Shown here: in pieces, positions 8,254 to 16,642 of the stretch
How positions within the stretch are numbered: the stretch's first letter is position 1
Layout: each line of letters begins with the position of its first letter
DNA from: Stenotrophomonas rhizophila
GTDB taxonomy: Bacteria > Pseudomonadota > Gammaproteobacteria > Xanthomonadales > Xanthomonadaceae
DNA: 64,000 nt
Assembly (NCBI RefSeq): GCF_001704155.1
Contig: NZ_CP016294.1
Coordinates: forward strand, 1,671,501-1,735,500
Direction: 5' to 3'
Translations under genes and position numbers: made by a program
The notes under the pieces: model-generated
What the model was told of the DNA's origin: nothing
Databases searched by the model: none
The model's input: the letters and a program-made list of their open reading frames with translations, nothing else

Positions 8254-9702
8254 TCAGGCGACCACCAACCGCCCGCGCAGTGAATTGCTGTACGCCTCGG
8301 TGATCTCCACATCGACCAGCTGGCCGACCAATCGCGCCTGCCCCGGGAAATTCACCGACCGCATGTTCTCGGTCTTGCCGGTCAGCTCATTCGGATCGCG
8401 GCGCGACGGACCTTCCACCAGCACCGTCTGCACCGTGCCGACCATCGCATGGGAGATGGCGGCTGCCTGCTCGTTGATCCGGGCCTGCAGGCGCGACAGC
8501 CGCGCGTGCTTCTCCGCATCGCTGATGGTGTCCTCGAGGTCGGCTGCGGGCGTTCCCGGTCGGCGCGAATAGATGAAGGAGAAGCTGTGGTCGAAGCCTA
8601 CGTCCTCGATCAGCTTCATGGTCTTCTCGAAGTCCGCGTCCGTCTCGCCAGGGAAGCCGACGATGAAGTCCGAGCTGATCGAAATGTCCGGGCGTACTGC
8701 GCGCAGCTTGCGGATCTTGGCCTTGAATTCGAGCGCGGTGTAGCCGCGCTTCATCGCCGACAGCACCCGGTCGCTGCCAGCCTGCACCGGCAGGTGCAGG
8801 AAATTGGCCAGCTGCGGCACGTCGCGGTACGCGTCCACCAGCGAATCGCTGAACTCCAGCGGGTGCGAGGTGGTGAAGCGGATGCGGTCCACCCCGTCGA
8901 TCTCGGCGATGGTGCGGATCAGCAGGCCGAGGTCGGCAAACTCGCCTTCCCCATAGGGGCCGCGGTAGGCATTGACGTTCTGGCCCAGCAGGTTGATCTC
9001 GCGCACGCCCTGCGCGGCCAGCTGCGCCACTTCCACCACCACGTCCTCGAACGGGCGGCTGACCTCGGTGCCACGGGTGTAGGGCACCACGCAGAACGAA
9101 CAGTACTTGGAGCAGCCTTCCATGATCGACACGAACGCCGAACCGCCTTCGGCCCGCGGCTCGGGCAGGCGGTCGAACTTCTCGATCTCGGGGAAGCTGA
9201 TGTCCACCTGCGATTTGCCCGATTCGCGCCGCTGGCGGATCAGCTCGGGCAGGCGGTGCAGGGTCTGCGGGCCGAACACCAGGTCCACATGCGGGGCGCG
9301 CTTGATGATGGCTTCGCCTTCCTGGGAGGCCACGCAACCGCCCACGCCGATGATGACGCCACGGCCGTTGTTCTTCAGCGCCTTCCAGTAGCCCAGCTGG
9401 CTGAACACCTTCTCCTGCGCTTTCTCGCGGATCGAGCAGGTGTTCATCAGCAGCACGTCGGCTTCGCCCGGGTCGTCGGTCAGCTCCAGGCCTTCTTCGG
9501 CGGCAAGTACGTCGGCCATTTTGGTCGAGTCGTACTCGTTCATCTGGCAACCGTGGGTCTTGATGTACAGCTTGCCGCGCACGGGGCCGGTCACCTGCGG
9601 CCGGGAACCGGGCAGGGGCAGCAGGTCGGGGCGGGGCGAATCGATGGCAGGCACGGCGGTGCCGGCCGAGGTCGGCAGGGTCGAAGCTGGCGTCCCGGTC
9701 AT
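8254..9702 (-). CDS. miaB: tRNA-2-methylthio-N6-dimethylallyladenosine synthase MiaB
   Basis: 482 aa. The N-terminal methylthiotransferase domain holds the first cluster cysteines in [26 protein letters not shown] and [11 protein letters not shown]; the radical-SAM motif is [18 protein letters not shown]; a TRAM domain ends the protein (NLRGR-type end: [11 protein letters not shown]). MiaB adds the methylthio group to i6A37 of tRNAs. I chose ATG 9702 over the ATG at 9840, which would add 46 low-complexity residues. The N-terminal ~45 residues before KLYIKTHGC are Pro/Ser-rich, a Xanthomonad feature. Confidence 0.96.
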   Translation of the reverse strand: MTGTPASTLPTSAGTAVPAIDSPRPDLLPLPGSRPQVTGPVRGKLYIKTHGCQMNEYDSTKMADVLAAEEGLELTDDPGEADVLLMNTCSIREKAQEKVFSQLGYWKALKNNGRGVIIGVGGCVASQEGEAIIKRAPHVDLVFGPQTLHRLPELIRQRRESGKSQVDISFPEIEKFDRLPEPRAEGGSAFVSIMEGCSKYCSFCVVPYTRGTEVSRPFEDVVVEVAQLAAQGVREINLLGQNVNAYRGPYGEGEFADLGLLIRTIAEIDGVDRIRFTTSHPLEFSDSLVDAYRDVPQLANFLHLPVQAGSDRVLSAMKRGYTALEFKAKIRKLRAVRPDISISSDFIVGFPGETDADFEKTMKLIEDVGFDHSFSFIYSRRPGTPAADLEDTISDAEKHARLSRLQARINEQAAAISHAMVGTVQTVLVEGPSRRDPNELTGKTENMRSVNFPGQARLVGQLVDVEITEAYSNSLRGRLVVA

Positions 9703-9782
9703 GGCGCTTATTCCAGTCGGGTGGGCGGGCAGGCAGCCGGGGAGGGCTGCCGGGTAGCCGTCCATTGTACCCCCGGCGCCCG

Positions 9783-9805
9783 GTAGAGCCACGCCCTGCG
9801 TGGCT
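9783..9805 (+). repeat. SMAG-type (GTAG-headed) hairpin repeat
   Basis: GTAG at 9783-9786 is followed by AGCCACGC (9787-9794), a CCT loop and GCGTGGCT (9798-9805): a perfect 8-bp stem headed by GTAG. This is the layout of the SMAG REP elements of Stenotrophomonas maltophilia, normally intergenic. It lies in the 146-bp gap between the divergent miaB and lytic transglycosylase genes. Confidence 0.75.
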
Positions 9806-9848
9806 GCGGGGCTTGGCAACGGCGCGCGAAACGGGGACACTCCGCCCC

Positions 9849-10790
9849 ATGAAGGGGATCTTGGGGATCGCTGCGCTGGCCTTGGCTGCGCTGACCGCTG
9901 TGCCGGCCAGTGCGGGCACCCTGTACAAGTGTGTTGGCGCGGACGGCATTCCCAGCTATGTCAGCAAACGCATTGCCGGCACCAGCTGCAGCGTGGTCAG
10001 CAACTACCGTCCCGACCGCAGCGCCCCGCGCCGTTACGTTCCGCCACCGTCTCCAGCCCCCGTGCCCGCCCCTGCGGTCGTGGCAACCGCTGCGCCGGTC
10101 CAGGACGGTGCCGCGTCCGGCACCGCGCTGGCCCCGACCCCGGCACCTGCCCAGGCCGCCACCGTGCTTACTGCCGCGCCGGCGGCCCGCACCGGCAAGG
10201 CGCAGCGCGTGGTCAACGGGCAGGTCTACTCGTATATGAAGGATGGCGTGCGGCATTACACCAGCCGCCGGCCCGCGCAGATGGCCAGCCTGGGCCAGGT
10301 CCGCACCATCCATTACAGCTTCATCGAGCGCTGTTATGCCTGCGGTGCCAGTCCGGGCGTGAACTTCGGTTCGGTCCGCCTCAATACCACCGCCTTCCAG
10401 GCAGAGATCGCGTCTGCCGCGCGCGAGTTCGGGGTGGAAGAGGCGGTGGTCCGCGCGATCATCCACGCCGAATCGGCTTACAACCCGACCGCGCTCAGCC
10501 GCGCCGGCGCACAGGGTTTGATGCAGCTGATGCCGCCGACCGCGCGCCGTTTCGGCGTGACCGATTCCTATGATGCGGCGCAGAACATCCGCGGCGGCGT
10601 GCAGTACCTGTCGTGGCTGCTCAAGCGGTTCAATGGCAACCTGACCCTTGCCGCTGCCGGGTACAACGCAGGCGAGGGCGCGGTCGACCGCCACGGTGGC
10701 GTGCCGCCTTACAGCGAGACGCAGTACTACGTGAAGCGCGTCGCCCTGCTTGCCGACCGCTACCGCGGCGCCACCGCCTCCACGCAGTAA
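9849..10790 (+). CDS. Lytic transglycosylase with DUF4124-like N-terminus
   Basis: 313 aa. Signal peptide to about residue 22 (VPASA), then a DUF4124-like segment ([18 protein letters not shown]), an Ala/Pro linker at about 60-115, and a C-terminal SLT domain with catalytic Glu in [11 protein letters not shown] (Glu about 208), [10 protein letters not shown] and [16 protein letters not shown]. Such enzymes cleave peptidoglycan between MurNAc and GlcNAc, releasing 1,6-anhydro products, in the periplasm. ATG 9849 starts the signal peptide; the upstream ATG at 9765 would add 28 residues lying in the SMAG repeat and is rejected. A second DUF4124-like bit ([19 protein letters not shown]) precedes the SLT domain. 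Confidence 0.9.
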   Translation: MKGILGIAALALAALTAVPASAGTLYKCVGADGIPSYVSKRIAGTSCSVVSNYRPDRSAPRRYVPPPSPAPVPAPAVVATAAPVQDGAASGTALAPTPAPAQAATVLTAAPAARTGKAQRVVNGQVYSYMKDGVRHYTSRRPAQMASLGQVRTIHYSFIERCYACGASPGVNFGSVRLNTTAFQAEIASAAREFGVEEAVVRAIIHAESAYNPTALSRAGAQGLMQLMPPTARRFGVTDSYDAAQNIRGGVQYLSWLLKRFNGNLTLAAAGYNAGEGAVDRHGGVPPYSETQYYVKRVALLADRYRGATASTQ

Positions 10791-10819
10791 TCCCCTTCCG
10801 CTTTCGACCGCATCGCGAA

Positions 10820-10884
10820 GGCCGGCCAACGCCCGGCGCTGCAGATGTGGACGCTTCCCTGGCAGCGCCGGCTGTTGGCCGGCC
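10820..10884. repeat. Long near-perfect inverted repeat (facing REP-like hairpins)
   Basis: Arms 10820-10842 and 10862-10884 match as inverted copies at 21 of 23 positions, separated by 19 nt. Each arm can also fold on itself (GCCGG...CCGGC), as expected of two REP units facing each other. It follows the transglycosylase stop by 29 nt and could act as a terminator-like structure, though no T-run follows. Confidence 0.6.
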
Positions 10885-10902
10885 CTCGTGGTGCGACCAC
10901 CA

Positions 10903-10932
10903 TTGTGTCGCCGAGTCAGGTTCCGCTATAGT
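10903..10932 (+). promoter_or_regulatory. Putative sigma-70 promoter of petABC
   Basis: TTGTGT at 10903-10908 and TATAGT at 10927-10932 with 18-bp spacing. It would give a leader of about 73 nt before the petA ATG at 11012. The match is by eye; the -10 is better than the -35. Confidence 0.45.
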
Positions 10933-11011
10933 CGATCAGGATTCATTGTGGACTGGCCCCCACCGGTCTACTGGCAGCCTCAAGCTACCTAAATCAATAT
11001 CGGAGTGCCGG

Positions 11012-11632
11012 ATGGCCAACGATGGGGTAAACGATCCAGTCAACACTGGACGTCGACGATTTCTTTCCGCAACCACCGCAGTGGTGGGAGCAGTCGGCGT
11101 CGGTTTCGCCGCAGTTCCGTTCATCAAGTCCTGGAATCCCAGCGCCCGCGCCAAACTGGCCGGTGCCCCTGTGCTTGCCGACATCAGCGCCCTGCAGGAA
11201 GGCCAGCGACTGGTCATGGAGTGGCGTGGACAGCCGATCTGGATCGTCAAACGGTCCAAGGCCATCCTTGACGCCCTGCACGGGCTGGATGGGCGGTTGA
11301 AGGATCCTGCGTCGGAGAACAAGGACCAGCAGCCGGACTACGTGCTCAAGCAGAACCCCGAATTCCGCGCGATCAAGGCCGAGGTCTCGGTGCTGGTCGG
11401 GCTGTGCACCCACCTGGGCTGTTCGCCGGAAATGGTTGCCGAGATCCGCCCCGAGCCGTTCGATCCGGAATGGAAGGGCGGCTACTTCTGCCCCTGCCAC
11501 AAATCCCGGTTCGACATGTCCGGGCGCGTCTTCGATGGCGTCCCGGCGCCGATCAACCTGCTGGTGCCGCCGCACCATTACCAGGACGACAGCACCATCA
11601 TCATCGGCGTCGATCCGCAGGGGGCAGCCTGA
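11012..11632 (+). CDS. petA: Ubiquinol-cytochrome c reductase Rieske iron-sulfur subunit
   Basis: 206 aa. A twin-arginine-type N-terminus (GRRRFLSATT) and one membrane helix anchor the protein; the Rieske 2Fe-2S site is CTHLGCSP (Cys 132, His 134, Cys 137) and CPCHKSRFD (Cys 160, Cys 162, His 163). It transfers electrons from ubiquinol to cytochrome c1 in complex III. The ATG at 11012 was chosen because it starts the TAT signal; the longer open frame upstream runs into the previous gene. petB begins 2 bp after the stop. Confidence 0.96.
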   Translation: MANDGVNDPVNTGRRRFLSATTAVVGAVGVGFAAVPFIKSWNPSARAKLAGAPVLADISALQEGQRLVMEWRGQPIWIVKRSKAILDALHGLDGRLKDPASENKDQQPDYVLKQNPEFRAIKAEVSVLVGLCTHLGCSPEMVAEIRPEPFDPEWKGGYFCPCHKSRFDMSGRVFDGVPAPINLLVPPHHYQDDSTIIIGVDPQGAA

Positions 11633-11634
11633 TC

Positions 11635-12894
11635 ATGGCCAACATCCTTTCCCGTACCGCCACCGGCGTCGCCGACTGGGTCAACGCGCGCGCGCCCGGG
11701 CTGATGCCGGTGTACCGCAAGCATGTCAGCGAGTACTACGCGCCGAAGAACTTCAATATCTGGTACTACTTCGGTTCGCTGGCGCTGCTGATCCTGGTCA
11801 ACCAGATCGTGACCGGCATCTTCCTCACGATGCACTACAAGACCAGTGCGCTGGAAGCGTTCAACTCCGTTGAATACATCATGCGGGACGTGGAGTGGGG
11901 CTGGCTGATCCGCTACATGCACTCCACCGGGGCCTCGCTGTTCTTCATCGTGGTCTACCTGCACATGTTCCGCGGCCTGATGTACGGCAGTTACCAGAAG
12001 CCTCGCGAGCTGGTGTGGATCCTGGGCATGCTGATCTACCTGGTGCTGATGGCCGAAGCCTTCATGGGCTACGTGCTGCCGTGGGGGCAGATGTCGTTCT
12101 GGGGCGCCAAGGTGATCATCTCGCTGTTCGGCGCCATTCCGGTGATCGGCAACGGGCTGACCGAGTGGATCATGGGCGATTACCTGCCCAGCGATGCCAC
12201 CCTCAACCGCTTCTTCGCCCTGCACGTGATCGCCCTGCCGCTGGTGCTGCTGTTGCTGGTGGTGCTGCACCTGGGCGCGCTGCACGAAGTGGGGTCGAAC
12301 AACCCCGATGGCGTGGAGATCAAGAAGGGACCCAAGGGCAACCGCTGGTCGGCCACCGCGCCCACCGACGGCATTCCGTTCCACCCGTACTACACGCTCA
12401 AGGACGGGGTCGGCGCCGGCTTCCTGCTGATCATCGCGGCCTTCATCATCTTCTTCGCACCGGGCTTCGGCGGCCTGTTCCTGGAGCACGACAACTTCAC
12501 CGAGGCCAACCGCCTGGTCACGCCCGAGCACATCAAACCGGTGTGGTACTACACGCCGTACTACGCGATGTTGCGCGTGGTGCCCAACAAGCTCGGCGGC
12601 GTGATCGTGATGTTCTCGGCCATCGCCATCCTGTTCCTGGTGCCGTGGCTGGACAAGGCGCGGGTGAAGTCCTACCGCTATCGCGGCTGGCTGTCGCGCG
12701 CGCTGCTGGGCGTATTCGCGGTGTGCTTTATCTGGCTGGGCGTGATCGGTTCCGGGCCCGGTACCGATGCGCATGAAACCTATGTCGGCCGCGTGCTGAC
12801 CTTCCTCTACTTCGCCTTCTTCATCACCATGCCGCTATGGACCAAGCTGGACAGGACCTTGCCGGTACCGGACCGGGTGACCACGCATGACTGA
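11635..12894 (+). CDS. petB: Cytochrome b subunit of complex III
   Basis: 419 aa, a full-length cytochrome b with about eight or nine hydrophobic helices. Heme-ligand histidines lie in WLIRYMHSTGAS and VVYLHMFRG (first pair) and FFALHVIALP with VVLHLGALHEVG (second pair); the Q-site segment GYVLPWGQMSFWGA and the PEHIKPVWYYTPYYAMLR stretch (PEWY-like region) are present. It forms the quinol-oxidising core of the bc1 complex in the inner membrane. It overlaps petC by 8 bp. Confidence 0.97.
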   Translation: MANILSRTATGVADWVNARAPGLMPVYRKHVSEYYAPKNFNIWYYFGSLALLILVNQIVTGIFLTMHYKTSALEAFNSVEYIMRDVEWGWLIRYMHSTGASLFFIVVYLHMFRGLMYGSYQKPRELVWILGMLIYLVLMAEAFMGYVLPWGQMSFWGAKVIISLFGAIPVIGNGLTEWIMGDYLPSDATLNRFFALHVIALPLVLLLLVVLHLGALHEVGSNNPDGVEIKKGPKGNRWSATAPTDGIPFHPYYTLKDGVGAGFLLIIAAFIIFFAPGFGGLFLEHDNFTEANRLVTPEHIKPVWYYTPYYAMLRVVPNKLGGVIVMFSAIAILFLVPWLDKARVKSYRYRGWLSRALLGVFAVCFIWLGVIGSGPGTDAHETYVGRVLTFLYFAFFITMPLWTKLDRTLPVPDRVTTHD

Positions 12895-13633
12895 CCACTG
12901 GATTGTCCGGCTGGCCTGCGCGGCCGCCCTGATGCTGGCCAGCACCGTCGCCGGCGCCGCCGAAGGCGGCAAGACCCTGCAGGCCGGCAACGACCTGGGC
13001 GACCGTGCGTCGCTGCAGCGCGGCGCGCAGCTCTACATGAACTACTGCTCCGGCTGCCATGCGCTCAAGTACCTGCGCTATTCGCGGATGGCGCAGGACC
13101 TGGGGCTGAGCGAAGAAGAGGTCATGAACAACCTCAACTTCACCGGCGTGCCGATCGGCGAACCGGTGCCGGTGACGATGCCCAAGGCGGAAGCCGAGAA
13201 GTGGTTCGGCAAAATGCCGCCGGACCTCAGCCTGATCTCACGGGTGCGTGGCAGCGACTGGGTCTATACCTACCTGAAGTCGTTCTACCTGGACCCCAGC
13301 CGCCCGCTGGGCTGGAACAACGCGCTGTTCCCCAACGCCTCCATGCCCAACCCGCTGTGGGAAATGCAGGGCCTGCAACACGCCGTGCACGGCAAGCCGG
13401 AGGCGCCGGGTGCCGACGCGCCGGTGACCGGGCTCACGCTGGCACAGCCCGGTAACGTCGACCCGGGGCAGTACGACCAGGCGGTGCGGGACATCACCAA
13501 CTTCCTGGAGTACGCGGGTGAACCCGCGGCGCTGAAGCGGCAGAAGCTGGGCGTGTGGGTGATCCTGTTCCTGGCACTGCTCACCTTCCTGGCCTACCTG
13601 CTGAAGAAGGAGTACTGGAAGGACGTGCATTGA
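12887..13633 (+). CDS. petC: Cytochrome c1 of complex III
   Basis: 248 aa. Signal peptide to about residue 24 (TVAGAA), heme-binding CSGCH at residues 54-58, distal Met ligand region in SMPNPLWEMQGLQ, and a C-terminal membrane anchor (WVILFLALLTFLAYLLKKEYW). It accepts electrons from the Rieske protein and passes them to a c-type carrier. The ATG at 12887 sits inside the end of petB, so translation is likely coupled. The operon order petABC followed by sspAB is common in beta- and gammaproteobacteria. Confidence 0.97.
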   Translation: MTDHWIVRLACAAALMLASTVAGAAEGGKTLQAGNDLGDRASLQRGAQLYMNYCSGCHALKYLRYSRMAQDLGLSEEEVMNNLNFTGVPIGEPVPVTMPKAEAEKWFGKMPPDLSLISRVRGSDWVYTYLKSFYLDPSRPLGWNNALFPNASMPNPLWEMQGLQHAVHGKPEAPGADAPVTGLTLAQPGNVDPGQYDQAVRDITNFLEYAGEPAALKRQKLGVWVILFLALLTFLAYLLKKEYWKDVH

Positions 13634-13767
13634 TCGATACGGCGTAAGTCGATCGGCCTATTGGCTTTTGTGATGGGCAGTTGCACACTCGGGTACTGTG
13701 ACGACTGTCGGCAATGGGCCGGCAGCGCCGATGCGACCGGCGGATACCGATCGCTGGAGAGCCTTTG

Positions 13768-14403
13768 ATGGCGGCGAGCGTACGCATGCGGAACACCCTG
13801 ACGCTGTTTTCCTCGAACGACGACGTGCTGTGCCATCGCGTGCGCCTGGTGCTGGCTGCCAAAGGCGTTACCTACGATTTCGTGCCCGTCGACCCGCAGA
13901 ACCCGCCCGAGGATCTGATCGACCTCAATCCGTACCACTCGGTGCCCACGCTGGTAGAGCGCGAGCTGGTGCTGTACGCGGCCTCGGTGGTCAGCGAATA
14001 CCTGGACGAACGCTACCCGCACCCGCCGCTGATGCCGGTGGACCCGCTCTCGCGTGCGCGGATCCGGCTGGCGATGCTGCGCATCGAACACGACTGGGTA
14101 CCGCAGGTGCAGGCGATCCAGCTCGGCAACAAGACCCAGGCCGAGGCGGGGCGCAAGCGGTTGAAGGAACTGCTGACCAGCGCGGTGCCGCTGTTCAAGG
14201 CCAGCAAGTTCTTCCTCAACCCGGAAATGAGTCTGGCCGATTGCGCCATGGCGCCGATCATCTGGCGCCTGCAGTCGCTGGACGTGCCGTTGCCCAAGGA
14301 TGGCAAGTCCATCGAGGATTACGGCAACCGCATTTTCCGCCACCCGGGCTTCATCCGCAGCCTGACCGACCAGGAAAAGAAGCTGCGCGACCTGCCGGTC
14401 TGA
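13768..14403 (+). CDS. sspA: Stringent starvation protein A homolog
   Basis: 211 aa with a GST fold: N-terminal thioredoxin-like part (TLFSSNDDVLCHRVRLVLAAKG, then YHSVPTLVERELVLYAASVVSEYLDERYP) and a helical C-terminal part. SspA binds RNA polymerase and alters promoter use under starvation and acid stress in E. coli. ATG 13768 has a GGAG-like sequence upstream; ATG 13786 (MRNTL) is an alternative. The usual partner sspB follows 100 bp later. Confidence 0.93.
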   Translation: MAASVRMRNTLTLFSSNDDVLCHRVRLVLAAKGVTYDFVPVDPQNPPEDLIDLNPYHSVPTLVERELVLYAASVVSEYLDERYPHPPLMPVDPLSRARIRLAMLRIEHDWVPQVQAIQLGNKTQAEAGRKRLKELLTSAVPLFKASKFFLNPEMSLADCAMAPIIWRLQSLDVPLPKDGKSIEDYGNRIFRHPGFIRSLTDQEKKLRDLPV

Positions 14404-14503
14404 TCGGCGGTTCGCTGCATCGGCGCTTTACGCCGGGGGACGTGCATGCTGACCGCTGCACGGGTGGGCGCGTACACTTGTCACATTTCCGCGGCACCCC
14501 ACA

Positions 14504-14944
14504 ATGACTGAAGACACTTTCCGCATGACCAGCCATCGCCCCTACCTGTTGCGGGCGCTGGTGGAATGGATCAACGACAACGACCTGACCCCGCATATCC
14601 TGGTCGATGCCGGCATGCCTGGCGTACAGGTGCCGCAGAGCGCGGTGAAGGACGGTCGCGTGGTCCTCAACATCGCCGAGCGCGCGGTGGTGCGCCTGCA
14701 CATCGACAACGACAGCGTGAGCTTCTCGGCCCGCTTCTCGGGCACCAGCTACCCGGTGCAGGTGCCGATCTCGGCCGTGCTGGCCGTCTACGCCCGCGAA
14801 ACCGGGCAGGGCATGGCACTGCCGGACGATATTCCCGGCCACGAGCCGAGCCCGGACGATACCCTGCCACCGGATGACACGCCGACCCCGGATGACACCC
14901 CGCCCAAGCCGAGCGGTCGCCCGCACCTTCGGGTGGTCAAATAA
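14504..14944 (+). CDS. sspB: ClpXP protease specificity-enhancing factor SspB
   Basis: 146 aa. The N-terminal fold RPYLLRALVEWINDNDLTPHI...VPQSAVKDGRVVLNI is diagnostic for SspB, which binds the ssrA tag and tethers substrates to ClpX. The acidic, Pro-rich tail with repeated PDD/DDTP units ends in GRPHLRVVK, the short C-terminal ClpX-binding module typical of SspB. The repeats PDDTLPPDDTP... form a flexible linker. ATG 14504 lacks a clear Shine-Dalgarno sequence; ATG 14525 is possible. A strong terminator follows at once. Confidence 0.95.
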   Translation: MTEDTFRMTSHRPYLLRALVEWINDNDLTPHILVDAGMPGVQVPQSAVKDGRVVLNIAERAVVRLHIDNDSVSFSARFSGTSYPVQVPISAVLAVYARETGQGMALPDDIPGHEPSPDDTLPPDDTPTPDDTPPKPSGRPHLRVVK

Positions 14945-14947
14945 GAG

Positions 14948-14973
14948 ATCGCCGCCCTCGGGCGGCGATTTTG
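14948..14973 (+). terminator. Intrinsic terminator after sspB
   Basis: Stem ATCGCCGCC (14948-14956), loop CTCG, stem GGCGGCGAT (14961-14969), followed by TTTTG. It starts 3 nt after the sspB stop and lies between convergent genes. Confidence 0.85.
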
Positions 14974-14976
14974 TTT

Positions 14977-15333
14977 CTACACGTCCTCGGCGCCGGTGGT
15001 GTCCACGCTGCGCCGGATCTCGCTGATGCGCGCGGCCGAGGGCCCGACGAAGGCCACCAGTTCATCGCCGCGCAGCACCATCCGCCCGGTATGGCGGTCG
15101 ATGCCATCGTGGGAGTACTCGAAGCGGTAAGTGCGCTCCCAGCCCAGCCAGCCGTTGTCCTTGCGGCAGACGCGGATGCCACTGGCATGCACGGCCTGGT
15201 CCAGCCACTGCACGTCGGCGGCGCGGCAGGCGTTGCGGCCCAGTTCGATGGCGCGTTCGGCCGCGGCGCGCGAGGAGTTCCAGAAGGCGTAGGCGAACGC
15301 GCCGGCAATCATCAACAGGATAAGACTGGGCAT
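14977..15333 (-). CDS. DUF3301 domain protein
   Basis: 118 aa. A single N-terminal membrane helix (LILLMIAGAFAYAFW) is followed by a conserved domain with CRAADVQWLDQAVHASGIRVCRKDNGWLGWERTYRFEYS-type pattern characteristic of DUF3301. Function is unknown in all members. It lies 60 bp downstream of the DUF2272 gene in the same direction and is convergent with sspB. Confidence 0.85.
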   Translation of the reverse strand: MPSLILLMIAGAFAYAFWNSSRAAAERAIELGRNACRAADVQWLDQAVHASGIRVCRKDNGWLGWERTYRFEYSHDGIDRHTGRMVLRGDELVAFVGPSAARISEIRRSVDTTGAEDV

Positions 15334-15393
15334 CGGCGGCTCGGTGCAGAATCAGGTCAGGAACGACCAAGATGGCGACGAACCGGCGCCGGA

Positions 15394-16491
15394 TCAAGCC
15401 GGCGACCCGTCCTGCTTCTGCGGCTGCTGCGGTTGCGGGGCAGGCGATTGCGGTGGCGGTGGTGTGGGCCGCGGCGGCACGACGCGCGGGAAGGTGGGCT
15501 TTGGCGGCGTCGTCGTCGCCGGCACCCCAGGCTGGGCGGGTGCCGGCAGCGGGCCGGTGGCCGGCGCGGGCGATGGCGATGGCGGATAGCTGGGCGTCGA
15601 CCCCATCGGCGAGGTCGCCACCAGTTTGAGCAGCGCCGCCCAGTCCTGCCGGTTGAAGTTGCACTCGTCTTCGCGTCCGGGGGTACAGCCCATGTCGTAG
15701 GGATCGCTGGAGGGGGCCGGGGGCAGCTGGATGCGGCCGCTGCGATCCAGCGACAGCTTGCGCATTGCCACCGTGTTCATCACATTGCCGCCGATCAGGT
15801 ACAGCGTGTGGTCGCCGCCCATGTTCGCTGCGATCACCACCTCGCAGTGGGATTTCCAGTTCGCCACCGTGCCGCCGCTGAGCTGTTGCACCAGCCCGGC
15901 GTAACTCAATGATTCGTTGCGGCCACGCAGGTAACACAACAGGTCGCCGGGCGCGGGCTTTTCCTGCGCTGGATCCGCCATCCGGTACGGGCCGGTGTTC
16001 TGGTAAGCGGCTCGGATGTAGTCGATGTGGCGCGGCGAGCGGGTGAAGCCGGGCACTCCGGCGCGGCTCATCACCCAGGAGATGAAGGCGGCCGACCACG
16101 GGTTGTCGATCAGGAACGCACGACAGTCGCTGTCGGTGTAGCGCGAACCGAACGGCTCCATGCAGCTGGTGGCGCCAGGCTGGCTGCCCATCGGCCCCAG
16201 CGTGCCGCTGTCGCGCCAGTAGCCGACCACGCGCTGCCACGCGGGCATGCCGTCGTCGGCCAGGTATTCCCGTTCGGCCTCGCTGACGCCAAGGTTGCGC
16301 GCACGGCCTTCACCATCGATGAAGGGCCGGTACCACAGTCGGTGCTCGTTGCAGGCGGTCCGCACGATGCTCGCCGCCAGCGGGCTCAGACCATAGCGCG
16401 GCGGGATGTCGCAGACCTCGGCAGCGGCGGCAGCGCCGGGAAGCAGCAGGAACAGGGGAGTCAGGCAGGCAAGCAGGGGCAGCGGGCGCAT
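15394..16491 (-). CDS. DUF2272 domain exported protein with Pro-rich tail
   Basis: 365 aa. Signal peptide to about residue 23 (GAAAAAEVC), then a DUF2272 region of about 250 aa with a WSAAFISWVMSRAGVPGF motif and a conserved GDLLCYLRGR segment followed by SHCEVV; this arrangement (Cys/Ser-rich entry, GDL, H) resembles amidase/CHAP-like folds, but catalysis is only inferred. The last ~80 residues are low-complexity Pro/Ala/Thr (PPRPTPPPPQSPAPQPQQPQ), probably a cell-wall-spanning or disordered tail. It is preceded by a tandem SMAG pair. Confidence 0.8.
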   Translation of the reverse strand: MRPLPLLACLTPLFLLLPGAAAAAEVCDIPPRYGLSPLAASIVRTACNEHRLWYRPFIDGEGRARNLGVSEAEREYLADDGMPAWQRVVGYWRDSGTLGPMGSQPGATSCMEPFGSRYTDSDCRAFLIDNPWSAAFISWVMSRAGVPGFTRSPRHIDYIRAAYQNTGPYRMADPAQEKPAPGDLLCYLRGRNESLSYAGLVQQLSGGTVANWKSHCEVVIAANMGGDHTLYLIGGNVMNTVAMRKLSLDRSGRIQLPPAPSSDPYDMGCTPGREDECNFNRQDWAALLKLVATSPMGSTPSYPPSPSPAPATGPLPAPAQPGVPATTTPPKPTFPRVVPPRPTPPPPQSPAPQPQQPQKQDGSPA

Positions 16492-16581
16492 CCGCGCTCT
16501 CCGGGTGGGGGCACGGGAAGCGTCGCAGAGCCGGCAGGGGAAGCCCGTGAAGGCAGCGCTGCGTCACCGGTGTCGCCGGCA

Positions 16582-16639
16582 GGTACCCACCGTTGGTCGG
16601 TACGAATGCCCCGGTAGGTACCGACCGTTGGTCGGTACC
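16582..16639 (+). repeat. Tandem pair of SMAG-type hairpin repeats
   Basis: Unit 1 (16582-16604): arms GGTACCCACC and GGTCGGTACG with a GTT loop (two imperfect pairs). Unit 2 (16614-16639): GTAG head, arms GGTACCGACC and GGTCGGTACC with a GTT loop, a perfect 10-bp stem. The units run in the same direction with centres about 35 bp apart. They sit between the DUF2272 gene and the end of nadC. Confidence 0.75.
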
Positions 16640-16642
16640 CGA

